Below, one piece after another: positions 10,046 through 21,170 of a stretch of 24,057 nt of DNA. The translations under genes and the position numbers were made by a program. Under the pieces are notes generated by a model. The model did no database searches. It saw only the letters and a program-made list of their open reading frames with translations, and was not told where the DNA came from. How positions within the stretch are numbered: the first letter of the stretch is position 1; each line of letters starts with the position of its first letter. Origin of the DNA: Apostichopus californicus (Eukaryota; Echinodermata; Holothuroidea; Aspidochirotida; Stichopodidae). The stretch covers positions 1 through 24,057 of the forward strand of contig JAIPMN010002747.1 in the NCBI GenBank assembly GCA_020650975.1, given 5' to 3'.

Positions 10046-10390
10046 CAGGCGCGTAGCCAGGAATTTGCCAAGGGGGGGGGGGCAAAATGTAGACAAATTT
10101 TCAAAGCCGTAGGTATGGCATTGCATACTATCTAAGCGTAGCGCCACCATGGTTGGCGCGAAGCGTACAAGAAAATTTTGGCTGAAAATGCCTCCCAGAT
10201 CGCTGGAAATGGCACTTCCCAGGCCTTGTAAGTTGCATCTTAGCATTTTCTCTTTTGAAATTACTAGCGATATCATAAAAACATTAAAAAAAAATTTTAA
10301 AAAAATTTTAAAAAAAAAATTTAAAAAAAAATTATGCTCAGGGGGGGGGGCGGCTGCCCCCTTCGCCCCCCCCCCTTGGCTACGCGCCTG
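10046..10390. mobile_element. Non-autonomous hAT-like MITE, 345 bp, with perfect target duplication
   Basis: The left end CAGGCGCGTAGCCAGG and the right end (reverse complement CAGGCGCGTAGCCAAGG) are identical for 14 bases. Each is followed by a G run on its own strand. The flanks 10038-10045 and 10391-10398 are both ACGTAAAA, a perfect 8-bp duplication, the hAT signature. The interior has no transposase and includes A/T homopolymer blocks at about 10287-10332. Short frames at 10149 and on the minus strand at 10276 lie in the element and are not genes. The intact duplication suggests a fairly young insertion. Confidence 0.9.
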
Positions 10391-10399
10391 ACGTAAAAT

Positions 10400-11225
10400 T
10401 TACATAAAAGGTACCAACTCTTTAAGAAGTGGGCTTGATAAGAAAATGCTCGAAGATAATTATATGTCAGGACTGCACTTAACGCATATGTTTAACATGC
10501 ACGTACCTCGCTGAACTTGTAATAACATATTTACAATGTAAGGTGATGCTATTCAACAACATTGTTCGAATCCCCAAATATTTACAACACTGATATATGA
10601 ATATGGGGGCGATATACTACTTTTAACTGCAAAGTAACTACCTTCGTATTCCTCTTTCCAAAGAATTTCATGTGCTTTATTAATTCAACACTTGTGCAAA
10701 CATTTATTCAATTCTGAGTTATTTAAAATTCAATTTTACGAATGAGAAATGTTAAACAAAAGTTTAATTTTTTTGTCGATTCATGTTAACATCCTATATG
10801 TGTGATGAAACACATTTGGTATAAATTTCCCGTTCGAGAAGAAAGTTTTGCATTTGCTATTAGATGAAGTTTTAGATAATAAAATATTACGACTTTGTAA
10901 GTCATAGGGGTCTTTAGTAGGTCTATCCCTATTTCAATTTGTCAATCTAGTTTCTTGGGACATCAAGGCAATGTTTACTAACAGTAACAATAATGTTATC
11001 GATAAGCCTTGTATGTATATATATATATGTAACGGACAGAAGCGAATGAAGGATTTTATAAAGGATTGGAATGGCCCTGGCTCGTTGCAGCCATCTCCCA
11101 TTCATGGGAGTCTGGGCTTTCCCGAGACACAAAAATTAAAGTAGATACGTCTAATGGTGTATTCGTATTTAGAATATGACTTATATATCTGTAAGTAGCT
11201 CTTTGCGCAAGTTCGTGCCACTAAA
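10400..11225. other. Non-coding stretch, nothing recognised
   Basis: AT-rich sequence with a short (TA)n run near 11018-11028. No gene is supported. Confidence 0.4.
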
Positions 11226-11229
11226 TATA

Positions 11230-11634
11230 GGGCGTTGTGGTCAAGTGGTTAAGGCAGTGGACTTGTGATCTAAAGATTGAAGATTCGAGTCTTGGCCAGA
11301 TCATTGCATTTTTATCCTTGGGCAGACCACTTTGCGTCCATTGCCTCTCTTAACCCAGGTGTATAAATGGGGACTTGCGATGTAACTTGTAAATATATGC
11401 GTGCGCCGGTTTTTGGCAGCACTCTATGGGGAGTCCCTCGGGGCCCCGAGGGACACGTGGTTGTGGTTCACTGTGGAGCCCCAGGAGAGATTAATTGAAG
11501 TGTGCACACTTTGGTGGGTAGGTGTGACAAGTTACCAATGACCAGGGTTAAGTTGTAAAGTCGTGCGAGAGGGCCTATAGGCCTTGAATAAGACTGTGAA
11601 CCTAAAATAATAAAATAATAATAAATGCTCTTGA
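11230..11634 (+). mobile_element. tRNA-derived SINE, full-length-looking copy
   Basis: The head carries RNA polymerase III internal promoter motifs: box A TGGTCAAGTGG at 11238-11248 and box B GATTCGAGTC at 11282-11291, spaced as in a tRNA. A tRNA-unrelated body follows, including CCAGGTGTATAAATGGGGAC. The 3' end has an AAT/TAA-rich tail at about 11604-11625, then ATGCTCTTGA. The relative at 18780-19077 shares the body, the tail and this last 10-mer. It is not a functional tRNA gene, since the anticodon arm and acceptor pairing are not convincing. No clear target duplication was found. Confidence 0.8.
11433..11454. repeat. Perfect 22-bp GC-rich palindrome inside the SINE
   Basis: The half-site GTCCCTCGGGG is followed at once by its exact reverse complement, with no loop. 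It lies in about 60 bp that the second SINE copy lacks. Confidence 0.8.
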
Positions 11635-11639
11635 TTTTG

Positions 11640-12140
11640 TTTATGTGGTTAAAAAACGATCGGACGCCACGGCAGTGAACGATTTCTTCCCCGACTGAAT
11701 TGTTTGCCAGAACTAAAGGTCCGTCCACTCCTAACAATTAGGGGAGATATCTGGATGATGTTTTTGAAATTTGGACTCATGGAAAGGAAGCGGTTCACTT
11801 TTTTTAAACATTTTATTAATCCTATTTATCTTCCATCTGCTGCTTAGCCCCCCCCCCCCCCCNNNNNNNNNNCCCCCCCCCCCCCCCCACCAAACCCATT
11901 ATGAAGATTGTTTCCCTAAGAAATCCATCCTACAGAAAACCCAAATCTCAAAAGGAACAGACACAAAACGCTAAGAAGAAGTATTCCTAAATACTTAGTG
12001 CAGTTGGAAAAAAGAATCAATTCACTTCAATTGTAAGTAGCGCCATCTTTTAAGAATACGTCAGTAAAAAGAAGGCTGTAAAATGGAAGAGCATTCGTAT
12101 ACGGCAAACAGTTTATATATTTCGTATCATCAGTCAAATT
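11640..12140. other. Non-coding stretch with assembly gap
   Basis: No gene is supported. It contains the C-run and gap described separately. The open frame across the gap at 11771 is an artefact. Confidence 0.5.
11848..11888. other. Assembly gap (10 N) inside a C homopolymer
   Basis: Fifteen C residues, ten N at 11863-11872, then sixteen C residues. The gap length is a placeholder, so the true size is unknown. Sequencing probably failed in the homopolymer. Confidence 0.95.
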
Positions 12141-12145
12141 AATTT

Positions 12146-12526
12146 GATAATATAAAGGATAGTTGCGTTTGATAATATATGGGATAAGTTACGTTCGATA
12201 ATATATCGAATAGAATTACGTTTGATAATATTTCGGATAGGGTCCCGTTTGATAATATATGGGATAGAGTTACGTTCGATAATATGTCGGATAGAGTAAC
12301 GATAAATAATATATCGGATAGACTTACGTTTGATAATACGTGGGATATAGTTACGTTTGATAATATATCGGATAGGGTCCCGTTCGAATATAAATCGGAT
12401 AGAGTTACGATTATTAATATATCGGATAGACTTAAGTTTGATAATATATTGGATAGAGTTAAGTTTATTACTACCGGTATATCGGATAGACTTGCGCTTG
12501 ATAATATATTGGATAGTGTTACACTA
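12146..12526. repeat. 27-bp minisatellite, about 14 diverged copies
   Basis: The unit is approximately GATAATATATCGGATAG followed by AGTTACGTTT. Most copies are 27 bp; the first two are slightly short and one carries about 6 extra bases. Because 27 is a multiple of three, long open frames appear on both strands (minus 12139-12606, plus 12284-12532). These are repeat artefacts. Each unit carries GATA about twice. Variants such as GGGTCCCG recur in units 4 and 9. Confidence 0.9.
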
Positions 12527-12529
12527 CTT

Positions 12530-14450
12530 TGATTCTGTAGGGAGGTACTGAGGAGTTCCGTAAAATATCCAGTGTAGCTAAAAGCCAGTACGGAACACGG
12601 ACACAATAACGTTACCGGTCTGTATGTCTCTTCTTCTTATTTGCTTAAATATATCATGAAACTAACATGAATACTTTATTATCCATATTTGGAGGGGCCC
12701 TTGTTGACCCTGAGCTATATATTCCCGTAACCACTTGCTCGCGTTAGGCCTGACGTTTTACACAAAGACGTGTATGTCATTGGCATTTGACTTCGCACTG
12801 GCGTTCCAAGTGTTGATTTCTTAGTCCATAATAAGCTTACAGGTTGACGTCAGAGGAACAAGAACAAGGCAAATATTTTAAATATAAATCACTCTTATGA
12901 ACACGAAAGACATATACCAACATTATCATGTAGTCAAGAGCCTCGGCCATGACTTGTATAGTGAATTTAATAAATGCTTTATAAGGTTTCAGATTTTTGT
13001 TGTTGTTGAAGTAATGATGGGAAATCATAGATATACCATGTTTGAATAGCATAAAATCGATAAAGTTTTATTGTTGAATCGTCAATGTTTAGGCCATTTA
13101 GCATATCTAGCAATTTTGGTTCCTCGCTATATCGTACCTTAAATTAAGGACCTTCCAATTCTTTTAAGACGTTACGAACGTTATAATAAACATGTGTACA
13201 TGCATGATATGCTGAAGCGTACATTCCACGAAGATTAACTATAATTACAAACCATGGTTTTGACACTAGCAAGGTATCTTATTGCTAGCGTGAAGACATC
13301 GAGGGTATTGTACTTGTGAATTGTAACAGATATAGGCCTACTACGGTACCTACTTATCTTATCAATTCAACTGAACAGATTGGGTTGAACGCCACTAATT
13401 TAACTACGCTGCCAGTCGGCACGGAGTTCATGTTTAGGTTATCAGAGAGAAACAATACTAAATCGTGAGCTGTGTTATGTCCTTAGTTCAAGGGCAAGCC
13501 TCAAGTACAAAGAGACATCATGTCATCTTGAATTGTTAATAAACTGTCAAATTTAAATTAAATCTAATTTAAACAGACATCCACCTTCTAGACAGTATCA
13601 TCACTTACATCTAGACTTAAATGTAAATAATATTATCAATGAAATTCAGTTATCTCAAAGAATGACAAATTAAAGCAGTTTTGCGATGTGTTGTGATGTC
13701 AGCAGTCAATTTGATATGGATATTTAATTAAGTTTGGGGATAAAAATGATTCTACAACCATTTCATCACACCGTGTGAGTCAAAGTCCATCTAAAGTAAG
13801 ATTGTTTTTGTATAACATAACTTATTGTAACTAATAAATTCACTTCATAATACTTTGTGAGATTTGTAGGATTTATTACGTTAATTATAATAATATATTA
13901 TAATTAATATTTAATATTTATTTTCGGATTTCTTTTCTTTCCTTAATAAGTGGGGATAAAAACAGTCTACGGAAATATCAGCTTTAAAGTTACTTTCTTT
14001 ATTTGTTGGCCTTTTCAACAAGCCTATACACACTTTATTTCTACGTAAGATTGCAAGTTAGTTGCAAATTTATTCAACCCTTTCAAATTATTTTACCAGA
14101 CGACGGTTAATGAGTTTGATTGATTCCGTCCTAAATATTGCAAAATAGAAAATATATTTTGTTCCAGTTAGTATTTACCACATATAGATGCCAAATTGAA
14201 AATGACACTTGAATAGCTATATTGCTACTGGAGTTTTGAGTATCACTTTATGATGACCTGGAAAGCCGCTTTAAAGTAATCGAATGATCTACATATTGAG
14301 ACACAGCCTAATGAACAAGACGGATTGTCAGAACCTACAGATGCATATCAGTATGATAAAGGTGACGGAAATGAAATCATTTTAATCATGCTGTTAAGCA
14401 GAGATGATTATTCATTTAACAGATGTGACTGAAATCAGATGTGACGAAGA
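12530..14450. other. Non-coding stretch, nothing recognised
   Basis: AT-rich sequence with a locally self-complementary AT block near 13885-13915. No exon, RNA gene or repeat element is supported. Confidence 0.4.
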
Positions 14451-14504
14451 TGAAGACATTCTTGACATTTCCCCCCATCTTCTTCTTCATCATATTTTTT
14501 ATTG

Positions 14505-14529
14505 GTGGGTGGGTGGAGGGGGGGGGGGT
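14505..14529. repeat. G-rich low-complexity tract
   Basis: GGTGGGTGGGTGG leads into a run of G. On the G-rich strand it has the four spaced G-runs that allow G-quadruplex folding. Confidence 0.55.
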
Positions 14530-14785
14530 GACTGATACTAGATAGGTAGATTCAGTATCAAAAATAGGTCGGTGCCACACCGTTGTGCTGGTTGCAAGTA
14601 GAAACAAGCAATGGGAAATAATGCTAACATTGCGGTAATTAGTGTGTTGAACAATCAACGCTCATAATTATTTTGTTTTTCTCGTCTGTAGAGGCTGAAC
14701 GAGGTTGGAGTCATAAGGATACTGATTTTACATGGCTATGCACAAAATACGAAAGGGAGGTGCATGGTTGACGTAGAATTTTGCA

Positions 14786-14896
14786 TGTAGTGTAACATAG
14801 ACTTTACTTTCCTTTGTATTTTGTAGTGTAACATAGATTTTACTTTCCTTTGTATTTTGTAGTGTAACATAGATTTTACTTTCCTTTGTATTTTGT
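14786..14896. repeat. 36-bp tandem repeat, three copies
   Basis: Units begin TGTAGTGTAACATAG at 14786, 14822 and 14858, so the period is 36. Copies 2 and 3 are nearly identical; copy 1 differs at least by ACTTT for ATTTT. The minus-strand frame at 14736-14921 with a repeated 12-residue word is a by-product. Confidence 0.9.
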
Positions 14897-14899
14897 TGA

Positions 14900-16235
14900 C
14901 TGGAAACCTCTGTCTACACACTAATTCTTAATATATATAAATAACATATAATGCAACAATCGCAGAGAACGTTGTCGATGATGAATGCAATGTAGTGATG
15001 GGAGACAAGGGGATGTGGGATGGAGGCATGGCCCAATGGCCCACTCAGTCGACCGGTGGGGAAAAAAAAGGTTAGATAATTGTTTTCAAACTTAAAAGGT
15101 AATTAATAGCGCAACCTTGCTTCAAGAATGAAAATGAAACATTTGACGTCCAAACTGACATTTTTTTTCTGGGAGAGGAACCACAGACACCCTCCTTGTA
15201 ATGAGCTGCATTCTGCGACCCTATATCTGCACCCCTCATTCGAAAAGATTCTAAAGCCCGTCCTCGAAGGTTTGTGCCCCTATACGTAAATCAGTCGGGG
15301 GAGTTTGGAATAAGTTGTTCCTCATCAACCTTTGGTATGACTTCTTCAGCCTGTCCGTACCTCCCAGTAAACTCATGACGTTAGTGTTTCTTTGTATTAT
15401 ATAAACGTAAACAATACAGCATCCACGTCCACCAAAATAATTCATCCGGTCTCTTCTTGCCTTCTTTTGTAACGAATATACAACGTCACTTTTTGACCTT
15501 CCTATATATTACTGCTATAATCTTGTTTTCTTCTGGCTATTTAGAACACCAAAGAACCCCATAATTTAGTGCATCAACTGTAAATGAGACTACCTAAATG
15601 ATTACTAACTCGCTATTTACAGAGCAATCTGAAGAACCCTGTAGTCAGGGACATCGTAAGTGCGGGAGAATTAGTTCAAAGGGTTATGGTTTCATTAAAA
15701 CAGTCGCTCTATTTGTACAGGTGCTTATATTACACAAGTCTTATAGTTGGTAATGCACGGTGAAGAAGACTGAAGCTTGGAAATGTTATTGTGCTTATAT
15801 ATTATAAGTATATTATTCTTTTTCCCCCTTTTTTTGTGACTTCGGTAAGACGTTAATAAATGTCACATGCCTTTTATAACGAAATATATCACTTTATAAT
15901 ATATTGGCTTTTAATTTGCTTTACCTTTGTTTGCTAAGAAGTTTTCAAAACGAAACCGACTAATAAAGCTGCCATGTCTGTTTCCATACGACAATAATAT
16001 AGTGACTTAAAAATTAAATTAAAATACATCGCTGTACATAAACATTATATATTGCTAATAAAATAAGCGAAAACACACACTATAGTCTTAGGAATCAACA
16101 CGACTTCTGATGCGGAAGCTTTTGGTATGTTATGACGCCATTTTGAATTAGATTATTACACCCAACAAGAGAGTTGCAACAGGCAACAAACAATTATAGC
16201 ATGGTATATCTCAATTAGAGAAGAAAAGATGAAAC
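14900..16235. other. Non-coding stretch, mostly unremarkable
   Basis: A more GC-rich patch at about 15130-15330 looks like old repeat sequence, but I see no ends or duplication. No gene is supported. Confidence 0.35.
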
Positions 16236-16239
16236 TGCC

Positions 16240-16420
16240 AAAAGCTACCTATACGCTCTTACTCATGATATTTTAGTTGGTCTCAATATTGTGGTGTTGA
16301 ACTTCACAATACCTCTCTCTTAACTGTCAACAGCTACCAACCAATTTACTCATGATATTTTAGTTGCTTTCATTGTTTTGGTGTTGTGCTTAACGAGACC
16401 TCCCTCTTTTCCTCTGTCTT
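16240..16420. repeat. Diverged 87-bp tandem duplication
   Basis: ACTCATGATATTTTAGTTG occurs at 16261 and again at 16348. Before it each unit has AGCTACC, and after it related GTGGTGTTG / TGGTGTTG and ACCTC words. The rest has diverged, so it is old. Confidence 0.7.
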
Positions 16421-16641
16421 TTAAAGATCGCGCGACACGCTTTTTTTTCTTGGTCGAGTTTCGTAGTTTGCAATCCTTACTCTCGTTATTTTGTTTTCAT
16501 TGTTGTTGTCATTTTATTATATGACGGCAGAAAACCATTGTCAGTAATGTTATATACACTATAACACTCATGGAGCTCTTCCGTATACCTGTATGTTTAA
16601 CAACTTTCTTCTGGAATAGCTACAGCACCGTTACTGTGTTA

Positions 16642-16670
16642 CGGGGGAGGGGGGGGGGGTGGGGTTCGGG
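16642..16670. repeat. G-rich tract
   Basis: Runs of G separated by single A or T bases. It is low complexity with quadruplex-forming potential on the plus strand. Confidence 0.6.
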
Positions 16671-16679
16671 TCTTGATTA

Positions 16680-18775
16680 AAGTGAAACTATAGTTACAGC
16701 TTATAACATTGTTAAATTTTTGCAGCTGCCCAACAACAGTATCATAAACAACTTCATCAAGAATTTCCGGTGATTATTGCTGTCTTATCCTGCGATACAA
16801 GAGGTTGATAACATGTACTTCACGTTCACACAGAGTTCATCACGTGACTGATTGATATGTTACAAAATACAAACAGTGTGGTATATCTTATGTAGGCATA
16901 CGCCTATGTGACAATCAATCTAAAGAGGGCGTAGCCCGTGGTGACGTGATGTACATTAAGCCGAAAATCGGGAGATACTCGAAAAACTAATAATCTACGA
17001 ATCAAGGACGTACTATGGAATTTTTAAGAAAAAGCCTGTGCCGTTGGCGTGGAGAAATAACTTATACCTCATTTATGCCTCCTATTTATCTTCCAGTTTT
17101 TTTCAACTCCCTGATGCATCGCAATGACAATTTTGGAAAGATTGATTTTCCATGGTCACCGTGCATCACGACTTTCTATAATTTAGGTCTCCATTTCCCG
17201 TTTGTGGAGAAATTCTAGATCGTAAACGAGTTTCATTTCTAGTCTTTTCGATTCGGGAAGAAAGGGTCACTGATGTGAAAATATGGTCACGTATGATATA
17301 ACGCTTGCATCCATAATTAACCCCCTTAGATAATTCCTGTCTTCTGACAATTGTCTTTAAAAAATGGATTGCTCTTACCGTGGATCAAACAAACACTTTC
17401 GGAGGTATATTATTTCCTATCAAGAGAAACCTTTTGCTACTGAAATGTAGCTGCTCAACCAGAGCCATTTTAAAATAAACATATAGGATGGATAAGAATC
17501 CTTACCTTCAAGGACATGTTATGACTTCAAGCGATATAACTGCCAAAGACTCCGAGGTCTTTAACAAAACTGACCAGTTCGGTGCTTATTCAGGAATGTT
17601 CTGGTTGTGAAAGGCTTCGTGAATACAAGGCAAACGTATAGAAATATTTTATTCTAAAGACAAACGTGCTGAAAACTAAAACAGTTGTATTTAACTCTTG
17701 TCAGTAGCTACAGGGCATAGAGAAAGAGCGTTCACAAAATGTTAAATATTTAGTATTCATTATGTATTTATAGGTTCATTAATTATATGAATAATGTGCC
17801 TTTAGCTATGAAACACAAGGTTATGAAATTATGTGGTTATAATGCGTAATACGGCAAATTGCATTTTCCCAAGCAATTGTTATATTGTGCAGAGTATTTA
17901 TTGTTAATTGTTGCTTAAGTTAAACTTAAGATATTAAATACGTATGCCAGAGAGATTTTTTTTTAATTATTAAGTGTATGATTGTACATAGCGTGACACT
18001 TTACATGTCAAAACGCTTGCGTTCAACCATTAAAACATGTATGTGTAACACGTGTTCCATTGTAACACTGATTTACATTCAATTTTTAACAATTGCAAAG
18101 TTTAATACCAACAACCAGAAAACAAAAACTGTTTTTTCCTGCTCTCATATGCGTTTTAATTTTACAAAAATGGAAAAGACGTAATGTATGGTGTTACTTT
18201 AACGTGTATCAGAGCTTAAATACCGACTGTACATCATCATGAGCCAATTAATCCTTTCCTAATATTCCATAAAATCTGACTCTTGACAGAAATATATAAA
18301 CAAAGTTTCCAAGTTTTGCGATGATTTTTTACTTTTATTCGGGACTAACCCTTTCATTGCGGCTTCATCACACAAGTAGTTCATTGTGTAGACTGTCTGA
18401 CAATAATATTCAATGACGTAAGTCATTATGTGTTTTCTTTTGTCGCTATGCTTAAACATGAAATTTTATGTTATCGATCGTTCATATGTTCAAGGACAAA
18501 AAATCAAACACAAATAAACTAGTCTATAACTGCTTTTTTATCATAAGACAATGATGGCTCCACGAATTCTACTGGATTCAATTTTCAGCCCCATTTTGTG
18601 GTTTTATGTTTAGAGCATTAGTTTATTGTTAGAATTTTGGTACGAATAGAGCAATATGAGTACTCCCATTGGAATGAGTTCGAGTACAAGGCTATAAATA
18701 CGAGTATTAATAAGTAATTCCGCACTAGCACTGATACTACCACTGAAATGGTCCGGGTACTCAAGCACACATATA
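16680..18775. other. Non-coding stretch, nothing recognised
   Basis: A plus-strand frame at 17015-17218 begins with ATG but has no family I know, no clear splice sites and a composition like its flanks. I do not call it a gene. The rest is AT-rich and featureless. Confidence 0.4.
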
Positions 18776-18779
18776 TTAT

Positions 18780-19077
18780 GCGTTGAACTTGTTAACTAAG
18801 GTTTGAAGATTCGAGGCTTAGCCAGATCATTACGTTGTATCCTTGTACAGGACACTTTATCTACATTGCCTCTCTTCACCCAGATGTATAAGTGGGGACA
18901 TGTAAGATAAATTGCCACTTGGGCGTTGTTTAGCTGCTGCCATGTGGAGAGATTGTCTCTATGTTTGACAGGTTATCGTTGACCAGGGTAATATTGTGAT
19001 GTGTCTTGAGACCGTCATCGGTGGATAAGTCTGCGCTTTTATAAATCTACATATTATGATTATTATCATGCTCTTGA
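18780..19077 (+). mobile_element. Second copy of the SINE family, 5'-truncated and diverged
   Basis: It shares GAAGATTCGAG (box B), the CCAGATCATT block, the TTGCCTCTCTTCACCCAG-type block, TGTATAA and GTGGGGAC with the copy at 11230, in the same order. It also shares GACCAGGGT, a TTATGATTATTAT tail and the closing ATGCTCTTGA. Box A is missing and there are many substitutions, so it is older and probably silent. Confidence 0.75.
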
Positions 19078-19479
19078 GTACCTCGAAAAGGTTATACAAT
19101 CCTTGAAACTTTGTTAATTTAGAATTTATTTAGAATAGTAATAATATAAAGTATCCGTTGTTAATGGTTTGATGTCAGCTGTTTTGGTTGATCATTTTAG
19201 CAAACCGCACAATTTATAAACCGCATAGCATGGAATGCCGGCGGCAATACATCTGCAAAGTGAAACAAACATAGAATGCTTTTAAACCCGCAAAAATCTC
19301 ATTATATACGGTAGAGGAATATTTGTTTTAAGGGCAGTTGATGTTTTCTGTTTTGGAAACGTATACCTTATATGGTAAACAATTTTCTACATTCTACGTT
19401 TAATTATCAAATATATGTCAAAATAGCACTTTCGTCACTGTCACTGAATTTGCTGATGTTACCGCTGCCGTTGTCGTTC

Positions 19480-19770
19480 AGTTGCCCAGGTTAGGCCCCT
19501 GGGATAATTTTGTCGGGTCCCCCACCCCCCCCCCCCTGCCTATCCCCTTTTAACCTTACGTACGGTATATATTGAACAGCTGAATATACAATTCTATTGA
19601 TCCCATATTATCCGGTTCTCGGATTGACCCATCAATCCGGGTCAATGACTGACCGGTAAAACGTGAAGAGGCCCAGAAGCAAAGAATAAATATTCTCTCA
19701 TTTCTGACTGAATTTAGGGGCTAGGTCCCCGGGGCTAAACATGGAACTCGAGGCCTCTTTTCAGTGATTT
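19480..19770. repeat. GC-richer repeat-like patch with short inverted repeats
   Basis: It contains a C run near 19524-19537, GAAGAGGCC near 19666 and its inverse GGCCTCTTTT near 19752. The palindromic GGTCCCCGGGGCTA lies near 19725. It resembles eroded transposon sequence, but no ends could be fixed. Confidence 0.35.
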
Positions 19771-19825
19771 AGTTAAATATGTATTGGATGTTACTTTTAT
19801 ATAATGATAATAAATAGTGATTTAT

Positions 19826-20268
19826 AACGCGCATATAAAACGCCATTGTAACATATATTCAACAATTACAGATATCTCTAAATCAATGTTGGACATCTCG
19901 AATTCGAATTCTTGATATCTTGCATTCAATTTCAAATATCTAGAATTCGAATTCTTGATATCTCGAATTCTTTTCTTGATATCTCGAATTCAATTTTGGA
20001 TACCTAGAATTCAATTCGAGATAACTTAAAATAATGTTTCCCTTTTGATAGCTTTAATTTATTTCATAACTCAAAAAAAAATAAAATTAAGATATCGAAA
20101 ATGCAATTTCTGATATCTCAAATTGAATTGAAGATATCCAAAATAATGACAGTATTTGAAATTTAATTCGAGATATCCGAACTTAATTGCAGATATCTCG
20201 AATTAAATTAAAGATATCTCTAATTATCGATGATAAATGTTAACATGGCGTTCCATACGCGCGCATAT
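19826..20268. mobile_element. Foldback-type element: long AT-rich imperfect palindrome of GATATC/GAATTC words
   Basis: The left arm (AACGCGCATATAAAACGCCA, then TTGTAACATAT, then CAATTA) matches the reverse complement of the right arm (GCGCGTATGGAACGCCATG, then TTAACAT, then ATAATTA). Between them are a dozen or more copies of words like GATATCTCGAATT, in the opposite sense on the two sides of a centre near 20050-20090. This is the layout of a foldback or MITE-type DNA element with subterminal repeats. There is no coding frame. The outer ends are uncertain because GCGCATAT-type words recur at 20306-20317 in inverse orientation. No target duplication was established. Confidence 0.65.
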
Positions 20269-20329
20269 CCACCAGGAAGGGTTCTCAAGGCGCGGGAGGG
20301 TGCTCTATATGCGCGTTAAGGTAAAGCGA

Positions 20330-21165
20330 TATTCAAGTAAGGTATCTATATTCCCTCTTTGTGCCCAAATGATAACTAATTAATCCGTTGGAACTTATCT
20401 CATATGTTCTGTTCATTGCATGCCAAGGTCAACAATATCTCACAAAATCAGCATAACCAAATCGATGATAATAAACTTCTCGAACTATTTCTTCCGACAA
20501 CGCACGAGATAAGATTATACATATCGACCACAAGTTCTTTCTCACACAGAGATCCCAATAGTATAAATTAACACCTCGACATCGAAGAGGAAGAATAAAT
20601 CATTCCAAGTTCTCACTTTCAGAGCTAGTTCAAGTATTTAAGAGTCGTTACTGTATCCGATGCAGCAAGTAAAACGTCCTTGGTGCAACTAAGCTTATAA
20701 ACATCGCAACATCACAACGTGATTTCTTTTAAGCTTCTAACACTTGTTGAGTGTGAACTGTGCGTGCCCTGAACAGTTTAATATATTCTCGTACGATTCG
20801 TGTTACATGTAAAAAGTCGTTTGTGTTTGGTCGCCAAACCCATACCGCGAATTCGTTACTCAAAATAAAATTGAATTTCATAAGGGTGGCATTCCAATTT
20901 CAGATCAAATGAATACTTTTTCGTATTTGAATATTTTCATGACTTGTCAGTTGTTGTTATCCAATAGTTATGAAAACAGAAGACAATTGTCTCACAATGT
21001 TAGTAGAAAACAGAAACATAAGTAAATATTTCTTTCCGACACACTGATATTTGTGTGTGATACATGAAAACCAACCGTGGTGTATTGATGTTCAGTATTG
21101 ACACAAAACTAGTTTGATGTTGAAGTACTGACGCCGGCCATGTACGCCGGTAGGTTCAAATCTAC
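20330..21165. other. Non-coding stretch, nothing recognised
   Basis: AT-rich sequence. No exon, RNA gene or repeat unit is supported. Confidence 0.4.
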
Positions 21166-21170
21166 ATTGT

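Noticed and set aside
11230-11305. Functional tRNA gene
   Set aside because: Box A and box B are present, but acceptor and anticodon stems do not pair convincingly, and a long shared body follows. It is a SINE head.
12139-12606. 155-residue minus-strand frame with a repeated 9-residue word, as a repeat protein
   Set aside because: It exists because the 27-bp repeat is a multiple of three. The opposite strand is also open, and no start context, splice sites or flanking coding sequence support it.
14736-14921. Repeated KIQRKVKSMLHY frame, as a peptide precursor
   Set aside because: It is a by-product of the 36-bp tandem repeat. It lacks a signal peptide and proper cleavage sites between identical peptides.
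17015-17218. 67-residue plus-strand frame, as a gene or exon
   Set aside because: The length is within chance for this window, and there is no recognisable domain and no flanking splice sites I trust.
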